Part shown: positions 10,901-22,900 of the stretch, in pieces | How the letters are laid out: the number at the start of each line of letters is the position of its first letter | Position numbering within the stretch: the stretch's first letter is position 1 | From: Dactylorhiza incarnata | Taxonomy: Eukaryota; Streptophyta; Magnoliopsida; Asparagales; Orchidaceae | DNA: 64,000 nucleotides | Direction of reading: 5' to 3' | Assembly: GCA_033032865.1 (NCBI GenBank) | Contig: JAWHQI010000258.1 | Span: 1,426,001 to 1,490,000 of the forward strand | Translations under genes and position numbers: made by a program | The notes under the pieces: generated by a model | Database searches by the model: none | Told to the model about the DNA's origin: nothing | Seen by the model: the letters and a program-made list of their open reading frames with translations, nothing else

Positions 10901-13900
10901 GGAGGGCTGCCGCCGTCGAGGAGATCGTCATCGGAACTGGACGAAGAGAGGGCTGGATTGAGGGGCGGGGCTGCTGGAGGCACGCGACCGCGGTGGTATT
11001 GCCGCCCAAAATAGGGATCCGGGGGAGCCGCTGGAGGGTCGGCGGGGCGCGGTTGCGGAGGGCGGCCCGGCTGTAGGTCGCCGAGGGCGGCGGTGAGGGT
11101 GGCGAGTTGGGCGGTGATACCATTGATGGCCGCCCATAGGGCGGCGGGGTATCACCCATCTGCACGAGAGGGAGATGGCGTCGACGAGGGGCGGTAGGGC
11201 TGGAGCGAATGGGGCTGGCGGAGGCTTGCAGGCATGGCGTTTCCGCACGGGAAGACGTACGCGGGATGCCGGAGGGGGATGCAGGTCGTCCGGTCGGGTG
11301 CGTCCGCAGGGGAAGACGGACGCGGGAGGGCCGACGGGGCGCGGTGTCGAGCGGAAGAAGACGCGGGCGGAACACGCGAGGAGGAGTCGTCGAGCGTAGG
11401 AGTCGACGGGAGTTCCTCTGATACCAACTGACGTAGGAGAACGTCGGGGTGGGAGGCGGAATCCTTCCGGACGGATCAACTCTCGCACGGAGAGAGAGGG
11501 AAAACAGCGGCTAGGGCAACAATTTCTCAATTCTCAATAATCTCCATACAACATAACACATTCCACCCTTTATACTAGGGGGGGGGGAAGATACCGCTAT
11601 TAGCACACCCGCTAATGGCACACCAAAATAAAAGTGCAACATAGACATGCAAATATAAAATAGAAAACAACATATGCTACGAAAATAATTAAACGGCCCG
11701 GGGCTTCCAAAGCGGGTCGATCTTTTCTAGCCACGCGATTCCGGACTCGCCGGGCGATCCTCCAGTCGCGTTGTTGCCGTCTGCGATGCATCCTTCATCA
11801 CAAACTGCTAGAATCTGTTAGTTTATGAATCTATGATTGATTAGGCATTCTTACAATAAAAACATATTTTATTTGTTGGCTAATGATATATTTTCTGCTT
11901 TATGTTTACTTAAACATATTAAATTGGTGTTTTAAGCTACTGCAGTAAAAAATAAATATGCTTGGAGATGCATGAGTGCATCGGATCAAAACAGAATAGG
12001 AGTCATTGTTTCAAAAGGCTAACAAATGGAATTTTCAATATTGTCTCTGTATCACTCCATGTTTTACAAGTTGGTTCTTCTCGTTCCACTTTAGTTATTT
12101 CTTGTGGTAGTATTCTCATTATGAGCAAACCTAAGGGCATAACATACACCTGTGAAAACTGCGAAGAATTAAAAAAAGTGGGGAAAACCCTCAGAAGTAC
12201 AAAGAATGGAGGGTTCACTGTGTTCTTCTATAAGTTATAAATGACGGGAATCATGATAAATCACAACAGTGATTTAGTATTCTTGATATTATTAAAGCCT
12301 TGATTTGTTAAACCAGTTTTGTTTTATTGTGCGTTCATATATGGTTGCCCTGTTTTCTGCAGAAGCACCTAATTAATTGGTCTTATAGTTTGAGAAGTAA
12401 TGAATGCAGAAAGTTGATGAAAAGTTGAGGATGTTAGAAAGAGAACGTTTCAGTCAAGATTCTTCTATAAGTGTTGCTATTGTTGGGTGTGGTTACTCTG
12501 GAGTAGAGCTAGCTGCCACAATCTCTGAGAGATTACAAGGTCGAGGAACAGTTCAAGCAATAAATGTTGAAACTTCCATCTGCCCAACTGCACCCTCTGG
12601 AAATAGAGAAGCTGCTTTGAAAGTAAGATCACTTTTTTTAATGTATTGGCTATATAATTTTGGAGTTGATTTTCAACTTCATTGAAGTTTCATTTTTAAA
12701 TCTGTTTATATCCTAAGAAACCTCTAATGGTTGTGAAAGAAAATCTAAATCAATTTTTTTTATAAAAATTCTTCGAGAAACAGAACCCCAGGCATTCTCT
12801 GGTAAGATTTACGGTAAGAATCAAAAGTGACACAATGTACTTGAATTTATCAGGCTTGTTTGTACAAAGGTATGAAAAGTCTAAAGTTAATGGTGCCAAA
12901 AACATACACTTAATTGGAGACATGTCAACTTTTACCACAATGTATAGCTATGTTTATAGACTTGAAGAGGTTTAATAGATGCCACTATTGGACAACCACC
13001 AAACGCTTCTTCGCCTGCTGTTCAACACGACAACTATTAACAACCTTTCAAGTAACGAATTAGCTTTAATTGAGAAGTATATTTATCTTCTCATAGTTTC
13101 AATGACTTATTTTTTAATTTTTTTACAACTTTTCAGTTGGTCTTTACTGTCATCACATCTTAAATTGTTTTTCAAATGTATACATAATTCTTCACTGTGA
13201 AAGCTTTTCAATTAGCTTGAAACTACCTTCTCTTCACGGCATAACTTTTTGAATATCTGAAGTGATTGTCACCATCGCCCCTTATTAGTTGTTAACAAAA
13301 GTAGTGAAGAATTTGTAATTATTATGTTAACTTTTAACTGCGTACTAAAATGTGAAGAGAGATTTATATTTCCATCTAATTACTAGGATCTTGCAAAGCA
13401 GATTTAACAATCATAAGTGCAATGTAGCTTGCAATGTTTCCCTAAATTTTATCTCTTTCATTTCATTATCATTTTGGCTGGTTGACTGGACAATATAATA
13501 AACTCCTTTCGATTTGTAGTGCTATATACAGTGATGACAGCAACGATTAGAGCCCCTTGAATTCAAATTACAAATGTATTTCTTCGGTTCGTTTGTATGC
13601 CCACCGAAGTAGTTTATGCAATGCAGGGTTATGACTGTGTTATGTACTTATGTGCTTGTTGGGGGATTTCTCTGATGGCAGCGGGATGGAGGATACAAGG
13701 GGTGTTAACACTAGAATTGATGGAGGAGATGAGAGAAGATGAAACCCGAAGAGGGTGGAGGTAGGTGAGAAGAAACCCTAAAGGGGGAGAGGGCTTAGAG
13801 AGAGAGAGAGAGCGAGAGAAGCTTGAAAGAGAAGAGAAACTTTGATTTAATTCTTGCATCATCCTACATGACCTCAAGGCCGATGGCATAACCGTAAATA

Positions 13901-16900
13901 CCCAACATACATAAAATATTAAAAACACTTAAACGCTATGCTGACTCTAATAATGACGACTATGACTCAATACAACACAACTCGATACAGTGACTCGACT
14001 CAACATACATAATAAATTAATAATAATAATAACGCGACTCGATAACTGACAGAGGACCCGTAACAGACTGCTTGCTTCAACCCCTCATTAGACCCTGCCG
14101 TGGAGTGAGTCTCATGCACTAACACACTCATTTTCTTAGTTTATTTATAAGCATGGTTCAACGAGCTACACATTATGAGGACACCACTGTAGCTATGTTC
14201 CACATAAAGTCCATCTTTGTAGCTAGATATTGGTGTTGTATTAATGATAATCAGCCCGAGTGGACCAGTGCTGATGGAACATTTTGGGAAGTTAGAAATT
14301 TTGAGAAATTTAGTAATTATCATTGTTTTGAAAATTGAATTGGACTTATAGTGATCTTACCATGGATTGGCCTCCTAGCCTGTCTGGTCTAGATTTAAAA
14401 TCTAGCCTAGTTGATAACCACTCAGGACTGACAAAAATTGTGGTTGAACCGTCGTATTTGCCTCGGTTTTATGAAATGAGCAGTTCTTAGTTGTGCACTT
14501 TAACTTAACTTTTTGTGTTGAAAACATTGTGGGTGGAGGGATATGGAACCACTCTTGGGTTGACGGGAATGACATCAAGTGAACTAGAACTCATTGGTGC
14601 TTATTTATTTAATCCATAAAAGTATAACAAACATTGTATTTAACTGTCGGTTTAATTATTAAAAAAAATTAATTCTTCAAAGAAGTACTCTAAAAATTAA
14701 TTATTGTTGGAAGTAGAATAGAAGTCGAAATAATAATCTTACACAAGTATCACTCTGCTATATATAGGAGTGATAGCATACAACGTACAAAGTACCACTC
14801 GAGTAAAATAAACTGGAAATACCACACTCCCCCTCAAGTTGGGCTTGTATCTGTCAAACCCAACTTGGTCATAATGTTTCCAAATGCTCTATGACAGTAA
14901 GAACATCTGCCAAATGTTGATCAGTGGGGACGAATGGAGTGCTCACAACTCGCCTCACTATGTTCTCCTTGATGAAATGTCGATTGACTTCAACATGTTT
15001 AGTGCTGTCATGCTGAACAGGATTGTGCGCGATGCTAATGGCCGCTTTGTTATCACAATACAGCTGGATGAGACCTTTGCTTTGAATCCAAAGTTCGGAC
15101 ATAAGGGATCGAATCCACATTCCTTCACATATTCCATGGGTCATAGCTGTAAACTCAGCTTCGGTACTGGACCTGTGTTAGGGGTAAGGCCTAACCCGTA
15201 CCGGTGGGCAATACCAGCTGCTCAAATACCGCACCACGCGAAGCGGTACACGACAATGATCCATAGTGGCCCCCAATCCGGAGCCCCTAACAGCGGCTCA
15301 GTTGGTGATGAGAGCCGTGTTGAAGGCTCCTTATCAAGGAGGTCTGGGGATCGAATCCCAGCCTCAACAACCCGCCTCAATTAAACTGGTTGAGGAGACG
15401 GGTTGGGGTGTGGGGGCCGCGGCCCTGTTAGGGGCTCCGGATTGGGGGCCACTATGGATCATTGCCGTGGACCGCTTCGCGTGGTGCGGTATTTGAGCAG
15501 CTGGTATTGCCCACCGGTACGGGTTAGGCCTTACCCCTAACAACCTGACAACAACTTGTTGTCTTTTACTTCTCCAGGTTACCAGATTTCCCCCAACCAG
15601 AGTACAATATCCGGAAGTAGATCTACGGTCATCAACATATCCCTCCCAGTCAGCATCTGTGAATACTTCAATGGTTAATTCTTTGTTGGGAGTAAACAAG
15701 ATGCCACGCCCAGGAGAGGTTTTGAGATATCGAAGAATCCGGTGGGCAACATCCAAGTGGTGAGATTTGGGAGAATGCATGTATTGACTGATGACTCCAA
15801 CAACTTAAGAGATATCTGTGCGAGTATGGGATAGGTAGATGAGTCTCCCCACAAGCCGTTAAAAACCATTGATATCAGCAACAACTTCTCCACCATCCCT
15901 CCTCAACCTATGGTTGACTTCAATAGGCGTGTCTGCAGGTCTACACCCACTCATCCCCTTTGTCTCCAGCAGGTCAATGATGTAATTCCTCTGAAAGATA
16001 AAGATACCGTGCTTGGATCTTGCAACTTCAATGCCAAGGAAGTACTTGAGATTCCCGAGGTCCTTTACCTCGAATTCCCTAGCCAATTTGTTGGGAATTG
16101 TATCCACAATTACCTTGATTTGAAGAAGTCCCCTTGAACTAAGTTGAATTGAGTTTGTATTTGATGTTGTTGTCTAGTTGTGTGTTTGCAGGTTGTAAAT
16201 GGCTAAGTACAAACCAATGTCAGGTTTCAATGAGTCATAAAACACAGGCCTACGCAATGTAATTCCTCGTTGTGTAGACCAAGGTGTTGACTCATGTGTG
16301 TAGAAAAGAGCGAATCTTGTATATATTTCTTGTATTGTATACAAAAAGAGAGTACATATTTATAGGAGAAAGAAGAGAGAGAGAAACCCTATACACAATG
16401 TGGGACTAAAGAGAAATAGAAGAGGAGTAATTGGGCCACCAAATGGGCCAAACACATGGGCTATTTCAACACTCCCCCGCAAGCTGGAGCGTACAAATCG
16501 TATGCGCCAAGCTTGGATAAGCATTGATAGAAGAGGGTACTGGACAGTGCCTTTGTGAGGACATCCGCAACTTGTTCAGTACCAGGGACATGTTTTAGCT
16601 CGATCTTCTTCATTTGTACTTTCTCCCGGATAAAGTGGCAGTCGACCTCGATATGCTTGGTCCTTTCGTGGAAGACCGGGTTCTTAGCAATATGTATAGC
16701 AGCCTGACTGTCGCAAAGTAGAAGAGCAGGAGCAGGAAGTTTTACCCCAAGATCCGTGAGAAGAATTTCAAGCCATGTAAGTTCAGAGACCACAGATGCC
16801 ATTGCCCTGTATTCTGCTTCTGCTGAGGAGCGCGCAACCACTGCTTGTTTCTTGCTACGCCAGGTAATCAAATGTCCTCCGAAGTACGTACAGAAGCCAC

Positions 16901-19900
16901 TGGTTGACCGACGATCATCCAGAGAGCCGGCATAGTCAGCATCAGAGTATGCCACCAGTGTTGGAGTTGAGGATGAGGTCTTGTATACCAAGCCTTGACC
17001 AGGAGCCGCTTTTAGATATCGGAGAATCCGTTCCACAGCCTGGAGATGAGAGGAACGAGGGGCGTGCATGTAACGGCTGACAATACCGACTGCGAAGGAG
17101 ATATCTGGTCTTGTAACAGTCAGATAGATTAATTTTCCAACCAGACGGCGATAGTACTCCGGGTTCTGAAGCAAGAGATCAGAGTCAGAGGACTGAGCAC
17201 AAATCTTGTGATTTGCGTCCATTGGAGTACTGATGGGTTTGCAGCCGGAGTAGCCTACATCATGAAGAAGATCGAGGCAATACTTTCTCTGAGATAGAAC
17301 AAGGCCATCTGGTCGCCTGGCTACCTCCAGGCCCAGGAAGTAATGAAGGTTCCCCAGATCTTTTGTTTGGAACACGGAGCTGAGTTGTTGTTTGATCGCC
17401 TGAATTCCTTTTGAGTCGTTGCCTGTGATAATGATATCATCCACATAGACAAGAAGGAGAACGGTGCCTGTTGCCTGGTGGCGAGTAAACAGGGAGAAGT
17501 CAGCCGAGCTCCGAGTAAACCCTGCTTCACGAAGGACCTTGCTGAGCTTGTCGAACCATGCTCGAGGAGACTGTTTGAGACCATAGAGAGACCGCAAAAG
17601 ATGACAGACTTTTGGGGTCCTAGACTCCCCCGTGGTCTCAAACCCGGGCGGCTGCTGCATGTACACCGTTTCAGTGAGATCACCGTTTAAGAAGGCGTTC
17701 TTAATATCCAGTTGATGTAAGGGTCATTGGCGGTGCACAACAACGGAGAGAAGAACCCGTACTATGTTCAGTTTGGCGACGGGAGAGAAGGTTTCGTCGT
17801 AGTCCAAACCTTGTTGCTGGGTGTAGCCGCGAGCCACTAGTCGAGCTTTTAAGCGGTCAATGGTCCCATTCGCAGCATGCTTGATGACAAAGACCCATTT
17901 GCAACCAACAGTTTTCTGGCCAGGGGGAAGATCCACCAGCTGCCAGGTCTGGTTTGCCCACAACGTGGCCATTTCTTCTTCCATGGCGGCACGCCAGCCA
18001 GGATGTTGAAGAGCCTCCTGCAGAGAGTTAGGAACTGCAACCGACGATAAAGAAGTGGCCAGAGTATGAAGGTGGGGTGAGAGGCGATGTAAGGACATAT
18101 AATTCGCCAAAGGATGGGCAGTCGATTCTGGTACCTGATCAGCAGAACACGGAGCACCGAAGGTCGAGTCGGACTGCGGAGTCGGATCGGAACGAGGATG
18201 TTGACGAGTGTAGACACGGATGATCGGTGGTTTAGAGATAATGGAGGTTGGAGTGGGGGCAATATCAGGAGCCGGAGATGGAGGAATGGGAACGGAAGTT
18301 TCGTTGACCGGGATGACAGGTCGCGGAGCGGGTGGTGGTGCAAGGGTGGATACAGGATCAGAAAAGAACGGCTGATCCTCCCAGAAGGTAACATCGGCAG
18401 AGACCGTTATTTTACGGGTTGTAGGGAAGTAGCAGACGTAACCTTTCTGAGGGCGAGAGTAGCCGACGAAGATGGACTTGGTAGCACGAGGATCCAGCTT
18501 ATCCGTGGAGGGTCCCAAGATGTGGACGTAGCAGGTGCACCCAAAGGTGCGGGGTGTGAGAGAGAAGGGTGGAGTAGAAGGAAAAAGAAGGTTGAACGGA
18601 GTATTATTATGGAGAACGGATGAAGGGAGACGGTTGATAAGGAAGCAGGCAGTGGAGACCGCGAAGTTCCAATATGATTTGGGAACGTTCATGTGAATCA
18701 TAAGTGAGCGGGCAACCTCGAGAAGGTGACGGTTCTTTCGCTCGGCCACGCCGTTTGTTGAGGGGTGTAAGCGCAGGATGTTTGATGGATGATTCCGAAG
18801 TCTGAGCATAGAGTGGCGATATCGTGGCTTGTGTATTCGCGAGCATTGTCGGAGCGTAAGGTTTTGATGGTAGTGGAGAATTGCGTACGGGCCTCGAGGA
18901 CAAATGCTCTAAAGACACGAGGGAGCTCAGAGCGATCATGAAGCAGGTAAAGCCACGTTAACCGAGAGTAATCATCAACAAACGTGAGAAAATACCGATA
19001 TCCAGAAATACTAGTAGTTTTATATGGCCCCCAAATATCGGAGTGCACTAAATCAAAAGGAGCCGGGCTCCGAGTACAATGTGCGGGAAAAGAAGAACGT
19101 GGCTGTTTGCCGAAAATACAAGTTTCACATTTAAACGGAGAAAGAGGGACATCAGGGAGAGCCTTCTGGAGGACGGGTAGAGGAGGGTGCCCGAGGCGTC
19201 GGTGCCAGTCTATGGCGGAGACAGAGGAGAGGATGGTGGGAGAGTCGTCAAGGAGGTAGAGTCCGTTCCGCAATCGTCCTTTACCAATGGTAGTCCGCGT
19301 CCGTCGATCATGTATCAAAAAAGATGAGGGGTTAAATGTGACAGAACAATCCAAGTTATTAGTAAGACGACCAATGGAAAGTAAATTGAAGGAGGAGCCC
19401 GGAACATGAAGAACCTGTCACGACCCGTCTCGACAAGAGCCAGAGTGCGCTTCGGGCGGGCCGTGATGCCACAGGCATGGGCGGAAGGAAAACCATGTCT
19501 GCTAAGGCGCAAGCAGAGATACTAATAAATAGCTTTAAAAGATGTTACTTTTGATTAAAACAGGTTATTTTGTTGCGGAAGCTTTAAAACATGATAATTT
19601 GAAACAGGTGCACATGCATTTTAGTAAGAGCTCAAGATACAAGTTTTGAAACAGATTTTTGTGCAGTGTTCATCGCAGATAAATGAGTATGCAAAACATG
19701 ATAAATTCTAGTACATAAAATATTTAGCCCAGCAGTTGTCCATGAAACAAGAGAAAATGGCTGATCGTAATTACTACATAGCATAAATATCTGACAGTAA
19801 AAGAAATGAAACATAAATACAAAACCTGAAACTTGACGCAGAATCGGCCTCAGAGAGCAGGCGGCGCAGGCACGAACACTAAGGCAAATCCAAACAGAAG

Positions 19901-22900
19901 GAAAAGCCTCAGAACATTGAAATAAACAGGAGTAAAGCTAAATAAAAATACGAGCAGGAGAAACAACATATTTGTGTACCGCTTTTCATGAAGCAGAGTT
20001 AACAAGACAGACAAGCAAGTGAGACAAGCAGAAATATCTAGAATTTATTAGACTACTCTGAAATATAGCATACAAAGATGATCATGTAATAACATAAGTT
20101 GTAGCAAGTGAAAGGGTAGGTGTTTGTGTTTGACGCCCAGGATTCATGATTCAGACAGATTCAAGTACAGATTCAGGAGATTCAGAAATTTAAGCTCGTT
20201 GTGACCGGTCCTTTGTTCCCATTAGGGATTCAAGAGGGAACCCAAGTCAAGGAGTTGCGTCAATTAAAACCCTACCTTTCAATGTTAACTTACGTTATTA
20301 ATGACTTAATGCAGGATTTCGAGGATTCTAGCATATCAAGACATGTAACCAAGTACTGATTCAGATATACAATCGCAGAAATTATACATGTAAACATAGG
20401 TGCATAACACTAGATAATTTAAAAGATTCATAGATTGGTGATTCTAATTGGGACAGGCTCACGCTGAAGAAAAACATCAGATCAAGAAATAGATTTTATC
20501 AGGCACAAGAAACAGGATTCGATGACCCAAAGAACTCGAAAGAGGGAGTTTTGAAACTTACCGGTTCAAGAATTCGCGAGTAATTGGATAATTCACTATA
20601 CATCATTTTCTAGTATACCGAGTATTCCTTTTGTTTAAGCCATTCCAAAACACGAATATCTTTTAAGTAACCATGTGTACGAGTCGAAGATTTCATATCA
20701 AACACAATTCATCTATTTGCTAGCAAGAAATCTTAGTCTTTATCAATATACCAATTAATGTTCATGCTCAAAAGAACTACTAATCCTCCAATTAAAATCA
20801 TCATTTCACATAGCAAATTCGTGTTATCCCAAACGCGTGAAACCTCAAATTACTATCAAGTCAATTCAGGCAATCAAAAACTAAACTTATTTGAAGAAAC
20901 GAGCATTCAAGGGTGAATTCATATAAACATAAGAACAGGCAGGCTAAACAAAATTCAAAGATTGCAAGAGAGAGGGATCTCTACTTGCCTTAAATGAGGC
21001 TAAATCTGACGGCGGCGGCGAAGCGGCGCAAGCGAAAACAGAAATCATAATCCGAACCTGATCAAGCACAACGAAAGCGATGAAGCATAAATTATTATGC
21101 TAACACATGCATTTTACGACGCGGAATTTAAATAACGAGGGTTTTAGCAGATTACCTCCCTCAAAAGTGAGGGGAAAAGAGATTACAACGCGGAAACCGG
21201 AGATTTGGCGGCGCTTTGGGTGACGGAAACCCTAAATCGGAGAGGGCTTTGCGTGATTCCACCAATTGAATCGAGGAGCGGCACCGGAAATCGAGGACAA
21301 GACACAGTTAGACGATTATAGGAGGGCAAAAATCTGAAATCACAACTTGAATGTAAATCGGAGCACGAATAAATCGTTAGGGTTAATGAAAATTCTGAAA
21401 TCAAGGGTTTGGGTGGAGAATCTTACCCAAGGAAGACAAGACCGGGCTCAAGGAGACGAATCCGAGTCCGAAATCTGAGCGGAGGAGGGTTCGAGCAAAA
21501 CCCTAGGCGAAATCGGAGAAGGAGGGGGCTGCCGGAGAGAGGTGGCTGCTGTCCACGAGAAGGAGCAGTTGCCGGTCCCTTGGAGGAGAGACCTTGCTGC
21601 TGGAGGGAGGAGAAAGGCTGCTGGCTTGGAGAGGTGGCTGCTTCCGGCCAGAACAGGGGGAAGAAGGGCTGCAGGAGGACACGGCGGCCTGAGGGAGAGC
21701 AGGAGGCGGCGGCAGGAGTCGACGTCGCCCATGACAGGAGGAGCAGCAGGCGCTGGCGTGCAGGGAGGCGGGAGACGGGAGGGCTGCGGCTGGAGCAGCG
21801 ATCGGGAGCGGGAGACAGGAGCGGGACGGGAGCCCTAGCCGCAAATGATAGAATATCGGGATAGGGGGGGTCTCGGCTGGGGAAAATAAAAGGGGAGGGG
21901 TGCGGTTAAGAGAAAAGAAGGGAGTTTGGATTAATTACAAAATTGCCATTGATATTATAATTATACCCTTTTTTTGTTTAAAATGTGGGTTGTTACAGAA
22001 CCGAGCGAAGAGAAAGAGAGGAGGTGAGCGAGATGTCAGCAGAACCGGAGACGGGAACAGTATCCCCATTGGCCACAGTGATGCACTTTGGATGAGGAGT
22101 ATCCAAATATTGAGTTGGTTGCCGCGAGGTAATATGATGAGTAGCACCGGAGTCCATTATCCAACCTGGGCTAGTGGAGAGACAAGCCATACCTTCATTG
22201 GAGACGGAGGCGACAGATGCAGAAGTAGGGCTGAGAAGTCCATGAAGTTGCTGGAGTTGGAGGCGGACTGCGTCAAGGTCCACCGGATTGCTTGAGGTGG
22301 ACGGACTTTCCGTGGCAAGGGATGCTGTAGGACGAGGAGGATGTCCGTTTTTACGAAAGCATGTGGCCTCATAATGACCATCACGACCGCAGAACGAGCA
22401 TTTAGGTCTCCCCCGGCCCCCCCGACCTCTTCCCCGAGCGCCAGACCGGCCTCCCCGGGTAGGTGGAGGAGGAAGAGAGGGAGAAGTAGGAGCGTGCTGG
22501 AGGAGGGCCGGTGAGGTAGGTGCCGTGATATCAAGAGGTGGTGTGACTCGGAGGAGCATGGAGCACACACTTGATAGAGACGGAGTGGTAGCTGAGGCCA
22601 AGATCTGAGCCCGAAGGCCCAGAAGATGAGGTGGGACCCGGGCCATGAGCATAGCAATGCAGACTGCCTCCTTCTGAGCCCGCTGAGTTGCATGATCATT
22701 TGTTGATGGCTGATGTTGGATCCATGCTTCAGCCAGAGATTTGACACGGGCAACAACAGAGGTCATGTTAGGCCCGGTGGTGTCCAGAGCCTGTAGGTCG
22801 GTGATGATATCGAACAGACGTTGAAGGCTATCTTTTTCGGAATACAGGGACTGGAGCTCGTCCCACATGGCCTTGGCCGTCTCAAGGTACATGGCCATTT

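Larger units (their letters stand above)
6435..11800 (-). mobile_element. Ty3/gypsy chromovirus, CRM-like, 5.4 kb
   Basis: LTRs 11429-11800 (5') and 6435-6802 (3') are flanked by the target duplication CAAAC (6430-6434, 11801-11805). Minus-strand order is 5' LTR, PBS TGGTATCAGAGGAA, gag-protease (10983-9100), RT-RNase H-integrase (9197-6882) and a tail to 6613 that enters the 3' LTR. The LTR pair differs by a G-run length (5 versus 9), one single-base indel and few substitutions, so insertion is fairly recent. Two frameshifts make it non-autonomous now. The integrase tail ([23 protein letters not shown]) without a classical chromodomain, running into the LTR, points to the CRM lineage; Reina is the alternative. 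Confidence 0.88.

Noticed and set aside
13629..13928. 99-codon minus frame
   Set aside because: Ser/Leu low complexity over a GA-rich repeat; no homologue recognised and no gene structure.
15293..15425. Possible tRNA gene
   Set aside because: A and B boxes and T-arm are present, but the spacing between D and anticodon arms is wrong and the sequence sits inside a fold-back transposon; treated as a tRNA-derived core.
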